Shown here: positions 8,123 through 16,600 of the stretch, piece by piece
Position numbering within the stretch: the first letter of the stretch is position 1
How the letters are laid out: each line of letters begins with the position of its first letter
Assembly: GCA_951812395.1 (NCBI GenBank)
Contig: CATOSD010000001.1
Coordinates: 1,585,108 to 1,649,107, forward strand
DNA from: an uncultured Dehalococcoidia bacterium
GTDB lineage: Bacteria; Chloroflexota; Dehalococcoidia; Lucifugimonadales; CATOSD01
Direction: 5' to 3'
Length of the DNA: 64,000 bases
The notes under the pieces: generated by a model
The model's input: only the letters and a program-made list of their open reading frames with translations
Database searches by the model: none
Told to the model about the DNA's origin: nothing
Translations under genes and position numbers: made by a program

Positions 8123-9070
8123 ATGGAACCACGACTGCGGTTCGGCACAGGGCTGATGGGAGGGGACTCCGAGACGGCGAGCAGCGCCCGGAATCTCGAG
8201 GGGCTCGGTTTCGACTTCCTGTCGACCGGAGAACACTTCATGCGCGGCGACCCCCCCACGCCCACCTCGGTCTCGCTACCGGTGCTGGCGGTCGCCGCCG
8301 GCGCCACCGAGCGCATACGCCTGGTTTCGTCGATCCTGCTCGTGCCCTTCTACCATCCCACGGTTCTGGCCAAACTGACCACTACCCTGGACAGGGCCTC
8401 CAACGGCCGGCTGACGCTGGGCATAGGCGTGGGGGGCGAGTTTCCGGTCGAGTTCGAGGCCGCGGGCCTGAACGTAAAGCAGCGAGGGCGGCGGTCCAAC
8501 GAGTGCCTGGAGGCGCTCAGGGCGCTCTGGACCGGAGAACGCGTGGACTACGAGGGCCGCCACTTCCAGCTCGACGGCGTGTCCATCAACCCGCTCCCGG
8601 CGCAGCAACCACACCCGCCCATCTGGGTCGCCGGCCGTCGCGACGCCGCGATTCGCCGGGCCGCGCTTCTGGGAGACGGCTGGTATCCCTACTTCTACAG
8701 CCCCGAGCTGTACCGCGACAGCGTGTCCAAGATTCGACAGATCGCTTCGGACGAGGACAGGGACATATCCGGCTTCGACTGGGCCTTCTATTCCTTCATC
8801 TCGATCTATCCGGATGAGGAGGACGCCGCCCGCGCCGCGGCGGCCGCGCTCGGCGGGCGTTACTCGTCCCAGGGCAGCTTCATGAACGTGGTGCGCCGCT
8901 ACTGCGTGTTCGGCTCGGTCGAAGCGTGCGTCGAGCGGCTGAAGGAGTACGTGGACGCCGGCGCCCGCGACATCGTGTTCAGCGTGTCCTGCCCGCCGGA
9001 GGACAGGCAGAGGCACCTCGAGCAGTTGGTCGGCGAGGTGATCCCCCGCCTGCGCGAAGCCACAGAGTGA
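8123..9070 (+). CDS. LLM class (probable F420-dependent) oxidoreductase
   Basis: A 315-aa luciferase-like monooxygenase-fold protein, probably using coenzyme F420 or FMN. Visible are LGFDFLSTGEHF near the N-terminus, a strand RIRLVSSILLVPFYHP, GRLTLGIGVGGEFPVEFEA (cofactor loop) and PPIWVAGRRDAAIRRAA. The ATG follows a G-rich site (GGGGGCGG). A TAGAAT -10-like box with an extended TATGC is at 8079-8089, without a clear -35. Substrate unknown. Such paralogues are typically abundant in SAR202-type Chloroflexota. Confidence 0.92.
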   Translation: MEPRLRFGTGLMGGDSETASSARNLEGLGFDFLSTGEHFMRGDPPTPTSVSLPVLAVAAGATERIRLVSSILLVPFYHPTVLAKLTTTLDRASNGRLTLGIGVGGEFPVEFEAAGLNVKQRGRRSNECLEALRALWTGERVDYEGRHFQLDGVSINPLPAQQPHPPIWVAGRRDAAIRRAALLGDGWYPYFYSPELYRDSVSKIRQIASDEDRDISGFDWAFYSFISIYPDEEDAARAAAAALGGRYSSQGSFMNVVRRYCVFGSVEACVERLKEYVDAGARDIVFSVSCPPEDRQRHLEQLVGEVIPRLREATE

Positions 9071-9090
9071 CTTAGAGCCTTTCAGATAAG

Positions 9091-9130
9091 TCCCTTCCCC
9101 CTCGCAGGGGGAAGGCTAGGATGGGGGTGA
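9091..9130 (+). repeat. Interspersed palindromic repeat, copy 3
   Basis: Near-consensus copy with arms CCTTCCCCCT/AGGGGGAAGG and tail CTAGGATGGGGGTG, lying between the convergent ends of the LLM oxidoreductase and the enoyl-CoA hydratase. Confidence 0.9.
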
Positions 9131-9175
9131 TGAACGGGTAAGCGAATAAGGCCCTTGGTGGGTGACGGCAACTGC

Positions 9176-9970
9176 CTACCGCCCCCTGAACACCGGCTCC
9201 CTGCTCTCCAGGAACGCCTGCACCGACTCCCGCTGGTCATCGGTGCCCGATAGCGGCGCGGCGGCCTCATCCTCCAGCGCCACCACCTCCTCCCAGCTCG
9301 GGCTGTGTCGCCACATCAACCGCTTGGTCTCCCGGACGGCCAGCGGCGGGTTCGCCGCCACGTCGCGTGAAATGGACCGCGCCTCCCCCAGCAGCTCGTC
9401 CGGCGCGACTACCCTGCTCACCAGCCCCGCGCCAAGCGCCCAATCGGCGTCGTAAATCCGACCCGTGAGCGCCATCTCGTTGGCCACGCCCTGTCCCGCA
9501 AGCGCCGCCAGCGTGTACGACGCCGCGGTGTCCGGCGCCAGCGAGCGCCTGACGAAGATGCACGAGAACCGCGCCGCCTCCGAGGCTATCCGAATGTCCG
9601 ACGCGAGCGCCAACGAAAGGCCCGCTCCCACAGCGGCGCCGTTGACCGCCGCGATTACCGGCTGCGGAATGCCCCGGATACGTGCGGCCAGGCCCTGGAT
9701 GCGTAGCGAGCGGTCCACCGCCGGCCTGCGGGGCGCCTCGCCGGAGAGCGACAGCCCCATCTCCGCCAGATCCGCGCCCGAACAGAAGCCCCGGCCCTCG
9801 CCGGTCAGGATCAGCGCCCGCACCTCCGGAAACATGTTCCCCACCTCGACCAGCGCCCCGTGCAGCTCCGACGTCAACTGCCGGTCCAGGGCGTTCATCA
9901 CGTCGGGACGGCACAGCGTGAGAACCGCCGTGTGCTCCTCCCGTTCCAGTCTCAGCGCTTCGTACTTCAT
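9176..9970 (-). CDS. Enoyl-CoA hydratase/isomerase family protein
   Basis: A 264-aa crotonase-fold enzyme acting on an acyl-CoA. Oxyanion-hole segments are FCSGADLAEM (about 62) and AAVNGAAVGAGLSLALASD (about 108). The position that usually holds the second catalytic acid reads SLAPDTAAS, resembling the PaaG/isomerase group more than classical hydratases, so isomerase or another crotonase activity is possible. ATG start at 9970, usual family length. It lies upstream of nothing obviously related. The dipeptidase gene follows on the same strand 63 nt further along. Confidence 0.92.
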   Translation of the reverse strand: MKYEALRLEREEHTAVLTLCRPDVMNALDRQLTSELHGALVEVGNMFPEVRALILTGEGRGFCSGADLAEMGLSLSGEAPRRPAVDRSLRIQGLAARIRGIPQPVIAAVNGAAVGAGLSLALASDIRIASEAARFSCIFVRRSLAPDTAASYTLAALAGQGVANEMALTGRIYDADWALGAGLVSRVVAPDELLGEARSISRDVAANPPLAVRETKRLMWRHSPSWEEVVALEDEAAAPLSGTDDQRESVQAFLESREPVFRGR

Positions 9971-10033
9971 TGGCAGTATCGCTCCATAGGGGCGTGCCCA
10001 ATCCGAGCCTCGCCCCGGGTGTCGGCTTCCGGG

Positions 10034-11239
10034 CTACTCGCCTATGTTCGCCTCCATGACGCGCATGGTGTTCTCGCCCAGTATCTTCTTGATGTCGGCC
10101 TCCGAGTATTCCCGGTTGAGCAGCTCCTCGGTGATGCCCGGGAACTTCGAGCAGTCCTCCAGTCCGATGGGACCGCCGCCTATGCCGTCGTAATCCGATC
10201 CCAGACCCACGTGGTCCACGCCCGCCACCTTGGCGATGTGGTCGATGTGGTCCACCACCTCCGACAGCGTGGGCAGCTCGATCTCGCGCGCCATGCGCCT
10301 GCGCCGCTGCCGGATCTCCGCCGTCTGTTGCTGCACGTACTCAGGCGTGCCCGAATAGTGGGCGATGGCCGAGCGGCGCGCGAACTTCTCGACCTCCTCG
10401 ACCTCCTCCCACATCTCCTCGCTGTTCTTCTCCGACTCGATCCGGTGGCGCTCCGACAAGAAGCTCGCCGCGAAGTTCACGTTCACAACGCCGCCGTTCG
10501 TCGCCACGGCCCGCAGCATGTCGTCCTTCATGTTCCGCGGGTGTTTCGCCAGCTCCCACGCCGAGGAATGGGACGCCATGATCGGCTTCGTCGCCACCTC
10601 TATCGAGTCCCAGAACGTCTTGTCCGAAACGTGCGAGATGTCCACCACCATTCCCAGCCGGTTCATCTCCTGAATCACGTCCCGCCCGAACAGGCTCAGC
10701 CCGTTATTGCGCGCGGCATCCGTGGAGGCGTCCGCCCAGGTGTTGGTGTTGAAGTGAGTCAGCGTGATGTACCGCATCCCCAACTCCCAGTAGGTGCGAA
10801 GCACCGGCAGGCTCTCGTTGATGCAGTGGCCGCCCTCGATGCAGGGCACCGCGGCGTGCTTGCCCTCGGCCACGATGCGGCGGCAGTCGGCGGCGGTGAG
10901 GGCGATCTCGATGTCGTCCGGATTCTCCGCGGTGAGCCGTTTGAGACCGTCCAGCAGCTCCAGGCAGCGATCGATGGTGTTCATCTGCGGCACGTGGCTC
11001 GCCGCCACGAAGCACGACCACCACTGCACACCCAGGTTGCCGTCGCGTATGCGAGGCAGATCCAGGTGCCCCCTGCCGGTCTCGCTCGCCAGGTCCTCGC
11101 CGTCATCCACGTAGCGGCTTATCGTGTCTGCGTGAGTGTCCACCACCAGCGACGAAAAGTGAAGATCGAGCGCGCGTTGGCTGTAGACCTCTTTCGAACG
11201 GGGAACCACGATCTTGGGATCTTCCATCCAGCTTACCAT
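10034..11239 (-). CDS. Membrane-dipeptidase family (peptidase M19)
   Basis: A 401-aa zinc dipeptidase-like amidohydrolase. Metal-site elements are VVDTHADT (HxD), IEGGH (bridging Glu), TLTHFNTN, MVVDISHVSD, IMASHSSAW and GLGSDYDGIGG. No signal peptide, so it is probably cytoplasmic. The ATG at 11239 is preceded by GGAGG (11246-11250). The frame continues upstream but codes for arginine-rich nonsense. Possible substrates are dipeptides, D-amino acid dipeptides or N-acyl amides. Confidence 0.93.
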   Translation of the reverse strand: MVSWMEDPKIVVPRSKEVYSQRALDLHFSSLVVDTHADTISRYVDDGEDLASETGRGHLDLPRIRDGNLGVQWWSCFVAASHVPQMNTIDRCLELLDGLKRLTAENPDDIEIALTAADCRRIVAEGKHAAVPCIEGGHCINESLPVLRTYWELGMRYITLTHFNTNTWADASTDAARNNGLSLFGRDVIQEMNRLGMVVDISHVSDKTFWDSIEVATKPIMASHSSAWELAKHPRNMKDDMLRAVATNGGVVNVNFAASFLSERHRIESEKNSEEMWEEVEEVEKFARRSAIAHYSGTPEYVQQQTAEIRQRRRRMAREIELPTLSEVVDHIDHIAKVAGVDHVGLGSDYDGIGGGPIGLEDCSKFPGITEELLNREYSEADIKKILGENTMRVMEANIGE

Positions 11240-11426
11240 GTGGGGCCTCCGTGGTATGGTCTCGGCGCGGGTATGCGCCGCTGGCAGAATAGCGCAATGG
11301 TCGCCCTGCCGCAAGTGGCGGGAAGCGAGAACCCATACACCGAGCCGCCCCCGCATAAGGCCGCTCGCTGTGCTACACTGAATGCCAGTTCTAGGCGGCC
11401 TTGCCGCCTCAGCACACAGCTATCCA

Positions 11427-12767
11427 ATGACCGAATTCGCCTCCAACAAGCACCTGCCATCTCCCCACCGCTGTGGCCGCGCGGTCTATGAGAGCGGTCG
11501 GCACTGGAAAAACTCCGAGAAGGCGCTCGCCGACCTCTGGCAGCGCACCGCAGATCTTCCCGCGCCGCTCGTGGCGCAGGACGGCCGGCGCTTCCGGGTC
11601 CTCTACCCGGGCAGAAGAAGCGCGCGCGCCGGCCCGGACTTCCGCGACGCCATCCTCCGAGGCGGCGACGGACGCCGCGTGGTGGGCGACGTCGAGCTCC
11701 ACCTCCGAGCGCCCGACTGGTACAGCCACAGCCACCACGCCGACCCCAACTACAACGGCGTGGTGCTGCACGTCGTGCTTCGCCCAAAGAAGGGAAGTGA
11801 CACCCGCAGCAGGGCCGGCGGCTCCATCCCAGTGGTGGGACTGGAAGCGCAGGCCGAAACCCTCGAGGAGGCCGGCGACTCGCCGCCTGCGCTACCGCAG
11901 TTGCGCGATGCGAAGACTCCTGAGGAGCTTGCCAGGCTGCTGGCCCGGGCCGGTGACGAGCGCTTCCTGCTTCGCAGCGGCGCGTTCACTCTGCAGCTGC
12001 GGGGAGGCGACCCCGACCAGGTGCTGTACGCCGCGCTGATGGAGTCGCTTGGCTACTCAGCCAACCGCAGGCCCTTCCGAACGCTGGCCGCGCGCGTGCC
12101 ATACGCCGCCCTCGTCCGGCTTCGGTCCGAGCCGGCGTCCACCCGGCTGCTCGCGCTGGAGGCGACCCTGGCGGGCGCATCCGGGCTGCTGTCCAGGCTG
12201 GCCCCGGGGGAACATCGCGAGCTTGTGGAGAGGGCGCGGTCTCTCCTGCTGCGGCGACGCGCGATGCCCGCCAGCGACTGGACCCACTTCCGGGTGAGGC
12301 CCACCAATCACCCCGTCAGGCGCATTCTGGGCGCCGCGCGCATCTTCGACCGGTACCTGGACGCCGGGCTGGCTCGCGGCGTCCACGCGGACGCCGACAA
12401 CGGCGGTGCAGCCCATCTGACCGGCCGGCTGGCCGCGCGCCCATTCGTGGGAGAATCGCGCGCCCGCGACATGGTCGTCAACGTGGCCCTACCTTTCCTG
12501 CACGCCTACGCGGGCCAGGCGAGGTCACGCAAACTACAGACGGCCTACCTCGAGCTGTACGCCGGGTGTCCCAAGCTGAGCGAAAACGAGATCACCCGCG
12601 AGGCCACACGCATGCTGCCCGACTGGGGCAGGCGAGCCGTGCGCGGCGCTCGCCGCCAGCAGGGCCTGATACTGCTCTACGACCGCATGACCGCCCCGCG
12701 CGGCCCTTCCCGCGTCGCCGACGTCCGGGCCGCATACGGCGCCAAGCCCCTCCTGCGGGCGGCCTAA
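11427..12767 (+). CDS. DUF2851 family protein
   Basis: About 446 aa, matching the uncharacterised DUF2851 family: early ALADLWQR, then RRFRVLYPGRRSARAGPDF, GDVELHLRAPDWYSH, and HADPNYNGVVLHVVL. The conserved Asp, Glu and His residues suggest a nuclease-like or metal site, but the function is unknown. A TACACT -10-like box at 11374-11379 implies transcription starting near 11386. The ATG at 11427 is therefore preferred over an in-frame ATG at 11382, which would be upstream of the RNA 5' end. Ribosome site weak. Confidence 0.88.
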   Translation: MTEFASNKHLPSPHRCGRAVYESGRHWKNSEKALADLWQRTADLPAPLVAQDGRRFRVLYPGRRSARAGPDFRDAILRGGDGRRVVGDVELHLRAPDWYSHSHHADPNYNGVVLHVVLRPKKGSDTRSRAGGSIPVVGLEAQAETLEEAGDSPPALPQLRDAKTPEELARLLARAGDERFLLRSGAFTLQLRGGDPDQVLYAALMESLGYSANRRPFRTLAARVPYAALVRLRSEPASTRLLALEATLAGASGLLSRLAPGEHRELVERARSLLLRRRAMPASDWTHFRVRPTNHPVRRILGAARIFDRYLDAGLARGVHADADNGGAAHLTGRLAARPFVGESRARDMVVNVALPFLHAYAGQARSRKLQTAYLELYAGCPKLSENEITREATRMLPDWGRRAVRGARRQQGLILLYDRMTAPRGPSRVADVRAAYGAKPLLRAA

Positions 12768-12782
12768 GCGGCGTTCCCAAGA

Positions 12783-12915
12783 GTCCCTTCCCCCTCGCAG
12801 GGGGAAGGCTAGGATGGGGGTGCCGAACGCGTCGCAATCCCGCTCAGCCCTCGCAGGGAAAAGAGCCTGCCGAAGGGTCCCTTCCCCCTCGCAGGGAAAA
12901 GAGCCTGCTGAAGAG
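12783..12915 (+). repeat. Interspersed repeat cluster, copy 4 plus truncated copies
   Basis: A full palindromic copy (12783-12822) is followed by two shortened relatives containing CCCTCGCAGGGAAAAGAGCC and GCCTGC(C/T)GAAG. It lies between convergent gene ends. The partial copies may be recombination products of the repeat with the GAGCCTGCC... insertion seen intact at 22491-22553. Confidence 0.8.
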
Positions 12916-13413
12916 TCAGGATTCGCGTGACCCGTCCCGCGCCTTCATGTAGTCCGAAAAACTCTCCCGGTGATTGCCCGCCATCGAGTGCAGAATTGCT
13001 CGGTGCCTGTAGGCGCTCCAGAACTCCGGGTCCAGCTCGATCGCTCGCGTCATGTCCGCTATGGCCCCGTCGACGTCGCCCAGCTCCGCGCGGGCCAGCC
13101 CGCGGTTGTGGCGGGCGTCGCGATAGTCCGGGCAGACGGCCACCGCCTCGTCCAGCCGCCGCAGCGCCGCGCCGAACTCCCCCGAACACAACAGCGCCAT
13201 CCCCAGGTTGTTGAGCAGCACAGCGTCCAGGGGCCGCAGCGCCAGCGCCCGCCGGTAGTCCGCCGCCGCGCCTGCATACTCGCCCAGGTTCGATAGCGCG
13301 TTGCCCCGCTCGTGGTACGCATCCGCGTCCCCGCCGCCGCGCTCGATAGCGAGCGTGAGCGCATCGACCGCCTTTTCCAGGTCTTCTCGCGTCTTTCGCG
13401 GGCCGGATGACAT
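12916..13413 (-). CDS. Tetratricopeptide repeat protein
   Basis: A 165-aa all-helical protein with about three to four TPR units: ADAYHERGNALSNLGEYAGA, VLLNNLGMALLCSGEFGA, DARHNRGLARAELGDVDGA, SAYRHRAILHSMAGNHRES. No signal peptide or other domain. It would serve as a protein-protein interaction scaffold; partner unknown. ATG at 13413. It is transcribed divergently from the TPP enzyme gene with 92 nt between them. Confidence 0.9.
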   Translation of the reverse strand: MSSGPRKTREDLEKAVDALTLAIERGGGDADAYHERGNALSNLGEYAGAAADYRRALALRPLDAVLLNNLGMALLCSGEFGAALRRLDEAVAVCPDYRDARHNRGLARAELGDVDGAIADMTRAIELDPEFWSAYRHRAILHSMAGNHRESFSDYMKARDGSRES

Positions 13414-13505
13414 AGGTCAATGGTATGGACAGGCCGCGGCGTAAGCAACCCCAAAAGTGTTAAACTGGCCTCGCCAACCGACGGCCAGCTCGAGGAGGGT
13501 TACCC

Positions 13506-15158
13506 ATGCGCACCATAGACGCGATAGCCCAGATACTGAAAATGGAAGGCGTAAAATACCTGAGCGCCTTTCCCACAACCCCCATGATCGAGGCCGCCGC
13601 CGAGGCCGGCATACGGCCCATCATCTGCCGCCAGGAGCGCGTTGGCGTCGGCATCGCCGACGGCTACGCCCGCGCGACCAACGGCAGCCCGCCCGGCGTG
13701 TTCGCCATGCAGTACGGCCCCGGCGCCGAGAACGCCTACGCCGGCGTGGCCACTGCCTTCTCCGACGCGGTGCCGATGCTGCTGTTGCCCCTGGGCCATC
13801 CCACCCAGCGCGACGGCGTGTTCCCGCTCTTCAGCTCGCTCCGCAGCTACGAGTCCGTCACCAAACGCGTGGAGCTCCTCAACTCCCCCGGCCGCGTCGC
13901 AGACGCCATGCGGCGCTCCTTCGCCGCCATGCGCATGGGCCGACCAGGCCCCGCGATGCTCGAGATTCCCGCGGACGTCGCCACCGCCGAGGTCGACCCC
14001 TCCGTGCTCGACGGCTACCGTCCCATGTCCGCGGCCCGGTCCGGCGCGGACGACCGCGACGTGGAGCGCGCCGCGCGCGCCCTGCTGGACGCCCGCGGCC
14101 CCGTGATTCTCGCCGGGCAGGGCGTGCTGTACGCAGACGCCACGCCGGAGCTTGTCGAGCTCGCCGAGCTGACCCAGACCCCGGTCATGACCACCATGGC
14201 CGGCAAGAGCGCCTTCCCGGAAAAACACCCCCTCGCGCTCGGCAGCGGCTCCGGCGTGATGAGCGGCCCCGTGTACCGCTTCCTCAGCGACGCCGACGTG
14301 GTGTTCGGCGTCGGAACCAGCTTCACCAGGCACGGCATGACCACGCCCATCCCGCCCGGAAAGACCCTCATCCACGCCACCAACGACCCCGTTGACCTCG
14401 GCAAGGACTACCACGCCGACGTTCCTCTACTCGGAGACGCCAGGCTCGTCCTGCGGCAGATGATCGACTGCTGCCGTGACCTGCTGCAGGACGCGCCCCG
14501 CCGGCCCGCGGGCGCGGTCGCCGAGGAAATCGCCAGCGCCAGAGCGGAGTGGCTGGCGGAGTGGAATCCCAAGCTCACCTCTGACGAAACGCCGATCACG
14601 CCCTACCGAGTCATCGGGGAGTTCATGGCCCTCGTCGACTCCGACGAAGCCATAGTCACCCACGACTCCGGTAGCCCGCGCGACCAGCTAATGCCCTTCT
14701 ACCGCGCCGGTGGCCCCCGAACCTACCTCGGCTGGGGCAAGTCCCACGGCCTGGGCACGGGACTGGGCCTGAACCTCGGCGCCAAGCTCGCCCACCCCGA
14801 CAAGTTCGTCGTCAACTTCATGGGCGACGCCGCATTCGGAATGACCGGCCTGGACTTCGAGACGGCGGTGCGCTCCAATATTCCGATTCTGACGGTGGTG
14901 TTCAACAACTCCACGATGGCTATCGAGACGGCTGCGATGGCGGCGTCCCACAGCCTCTACGGCACGCGCGACCTGGGCGGCGACTACGCCGGCATGGCCC
15001 GCAGCATGGGCGGCTGGGCGGAGCGCGTCACCGACCCCTCCCAGGTCGCCTCCGCGTTAGGGCGCGCCCGCGATGCGACCGAGAATGGCGAGGCGGCGCT
15101 GCTAGAGATCATCACCAGCGAGGAGAAGGAGTTCTCCCACCGGCGCGCCTTCGCGTAG
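13506..15158 (+). CDS. Thiamine pyrophosphate-requiring enzyme (acetolactate synthase-like)
   Basis: A 550-aa member of the AHAS/benzoylformate decarboxylase superfamily. The N-terminal Pyr domain has the catalytic Glu in ICRQERVGVGIADGYAR (about 44). A central domain has PVILAGQGVLYA, and the C-terminal PP domain has GDAAFGMTGLDFETAVR ... VVFNN, the TPP/Mg motif. AHAS-specific residues are not obvious, so decarboxylase, carboligase or oxalyl-CoA-type activity is possible. GAGGAGGG precedes the ATG, and a TAAACT box (13461-13466) could be its -10. The neighbouring cupin may be co-expressed. Confidence 0.93.
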   Translation: MRTIDAIAQILKMEGVKYLSAFPTTPMIEAAAEAGIRPIICRQERVGVGIADGYARATNGSPPGVFAMQYGPGAENAYAGVATAFSDAVPMLLLPLGHPTQRDGVFPLFSSLRSYESVTKRVELLNSPGRVADAMRRSFAAMRMGRPGPAMLEIPADVATAEVDPSVLDGYRPMSAARSGADDRDVERAARALLDARGPVILAGQGVLYADATPELVELAELTQTPVMTTMAGKSAFPEKHPLALGSGSGVMSGPVYRFLSDADVVFGVGTSFTRHGMTTPIPPGKTLIHATNDPVDLGKDYHADVPLLGDARLVLRQMIDCCRDLLQDAPRRPAGAVAEEIASARAEWLAEWNPKLTSDETPITPYRVIGEFMALVDSDEAIVTHDSGSPRDQLMPFYRAGGPRTYLGWGKSHGLGTGLGLNLGAKLAHPDKFVVNFMGDAAFGMTGLDFETAVRSNIPILTVVFNNSTMAIETAAMAASHSLYGTRDLGGDYAGMARSMGGWAERVTDPSQVASALGRARDATENGEAALLEIITSEEKEFSHRRAFA

Positions 15159-15223
15159 CCAGCCGGCGGGCGCAGGCCGCATAAGCGGGGACTGACTTTA
15201 AACTCGCGCGAAAAGGGGGCAAC

Positions 15224-15586
15224 GTGTACACGGCCAAGAACGCAGATACCGAGACGATCTACCCCGACAGGGTGGAGGGCCTGCCCTTCCGGGGCAGGGT
15301 GTCCCTGAAGGCCATGCTATCCGGCGACAACATGGTGATGATAGAGATGCGCTATCCCGAAGGCGCGAGTTCCCCCGAGCATGCCCACGACCATGAATCG
15401 GTCTGCTACGTCGTGAGCGGTCGCGTGCGCGGCGTCATCGACGGCGCGGAGAGCGTCCTTGAAGCCGGGGACGCCTGCCTGCACCCCAGAGGTGTTCCCC
15501 ATAGCGTAGAGGCGCTCGAGGACTCGATGATAGTGGAGATCAAGTCCCCTGCGGTGCCCCTGGAAAACTTCCTGGGCGGCAAGTAG
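15224..15586 (+). CDS. Cupin-domain protein
   Basis: A 120-aa single-domain cupin. Motif 1 is PEHAHDHESVCYVVSGRV (two His and a Glu) and motif 2 is GDACLHPRGVPHSVEA (His), giving the usual 3-His/1-Glu metal site. GTG start after an AAAAGGGGGC stretch. Such proteins are metal-dependent oxygenases, isomerases or ligand binders; no substrate can be assigned. It follows the TPP enzyme by 65 nt on the same strand. Confidence 0.9.
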   Translation: MYTAKNADTETIYPDRVEGLPFRGRVSLKAMLSGDNMVMIEMRYPEGASSPEHAHDHESVCYVVSGRVRGVIDGAESVLEAGDACLHPRGVPHSVEALEDSMIVEIKSPAVPLENFLGGK

Positions 15587-15595
15587 GTCCCAAAA

Positions 15596-15635
15596 GTCCC
15601 TTCCCCCTCGCAGGGGGAAGGTTAGGATGGGGGTG
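15596..15635 (+). repeat. Interspersed palindromic repeat, copy 5
   Basis: Near-consensus arms, tail GTTAGGATGGGGGTG, 10 nt after the cupin stop and just before the convergent hydrolase stop at 15644. Confidence 0.9.
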
Positions 15636-15643
15636 ACTCGCCT

Positions 15644-16444
15644 CTACTCCGACAGGAACCCCTGCACAATCCTCACGAACTCGTCGGTCTTCTCTATCTC
15701 CGGCATGTGGCCGCAGCCGTCGATCACCTCCAGGCGCGAGCCGGGAATCGACTCGTTGTACCGCTCGCCCGCGCTGAGAGGGATTATCGGGTCCTCGCGG
15801 CCCCAGACGATGAGCGTTGGCAGCCGCTTGAGCCGGCTAAGCAGGTTGGGCAGTGCAAGGTAATGCATGTACGGACGCCACGACAGCCTGCACGCCTCCT
15901 CCCGGGAGACCTCCCACGATTCGGCCAGCTCGGGGCTCGGCTCCTCCGGGCACACCTGCTCGAACTCAGGAGTGGATGCGGGGTCCAGCACACACTCGGT
16001 GATGTACTCTTTGGCCACGACCAGGAACATGTCGAAAATCTCGCCGGTCGGCGGACGCACCCCCGCCGGCGCGACCAACACCAGCTTCTTGAACATGTCG
16101 GGCGCCATGGTGGCCATCTCCGCCGCGAGCCAACCGCCCAGCGACGACCCCATGAGGTTGACCTGACCGATACCGATGTCGTCTATTGCCTCCAGATACC
16201 AGCCCGCCAGGTCCCGGATGTTCATTATCCAGTCCAGCCGAGGTGACGCGCCGAAGCCCGGGTGCGTGGGGATGTGCAGGGTGTTGTTCCGGGCCAGCGC
16301 CTCATGGTGACGCAACCAGCCGTGGTAGCCCATCTCTCCGTGCAACAGCAGCAGAGGGTCGCCGGATCCGCCCTTCACCACTTGAATGTTGGCGCCCGCA
16401 ACCTCTATGCTCTCCTGTGTCCAGGACTTGGCGGTCGTAGTCAT
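15644..16444 (-). CDS. Alpha/beta-fold hydrolase
   Basis: A 266-aa alpha/beta hydrolase. LLLLHGEMGYHGW supplies the oxyanion region, MGSSLGGWLAAEM the nucleophile Ser, IVWGREDPIIP the acid, and IDGCGHMPEIEKTDEF the His. The ATG at 16444 has AGGAGGA 9 nt upstream. The frame is open for another 300 codons upstream but reads as antisense of the phosphodiesterase gene. It resembles meta-cleavage product hydrolases, but the substrate is not determined. Confidence 0.93.
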   Translation of the reverse strand: MTTTAKSWTQESIEVAGANIQVVKGGSGDPLLLLHGEMGYHGWLRHHEALARNNTLHIPTHPGFGASPRLDWIMNIRDLAGWYLEAIDDIGIGQVNLMGSSLGGWLAAEMATMAPDMFKKLVLVAPAGVRPPTGEIFDMFLVVAKEYITECVLDPASTPEFEQVCPEEPSPELAESWEVSREEACRLSWRPYMHYLALPNLLSRLKRLPTLIVWGREDPIIPLSAGERYNESIPGSRLEVIDGCGHMPEIEKTDEFVRIVQGFLSE

Positions 16445-16600
16445 GCTGGGGAGTCCTCCTAGCTTCGGGTTAAGGGCCTTCGCGGAATAGGATTGCCCGC
16501 GCCGACCGCCCAGATTGTGCGACGCCACGCGCCGTCCTGTCAAGCGAGGCTGAACACCGACCAACTGACCAACCGACCAACTATTCCCGCAGGAGACACC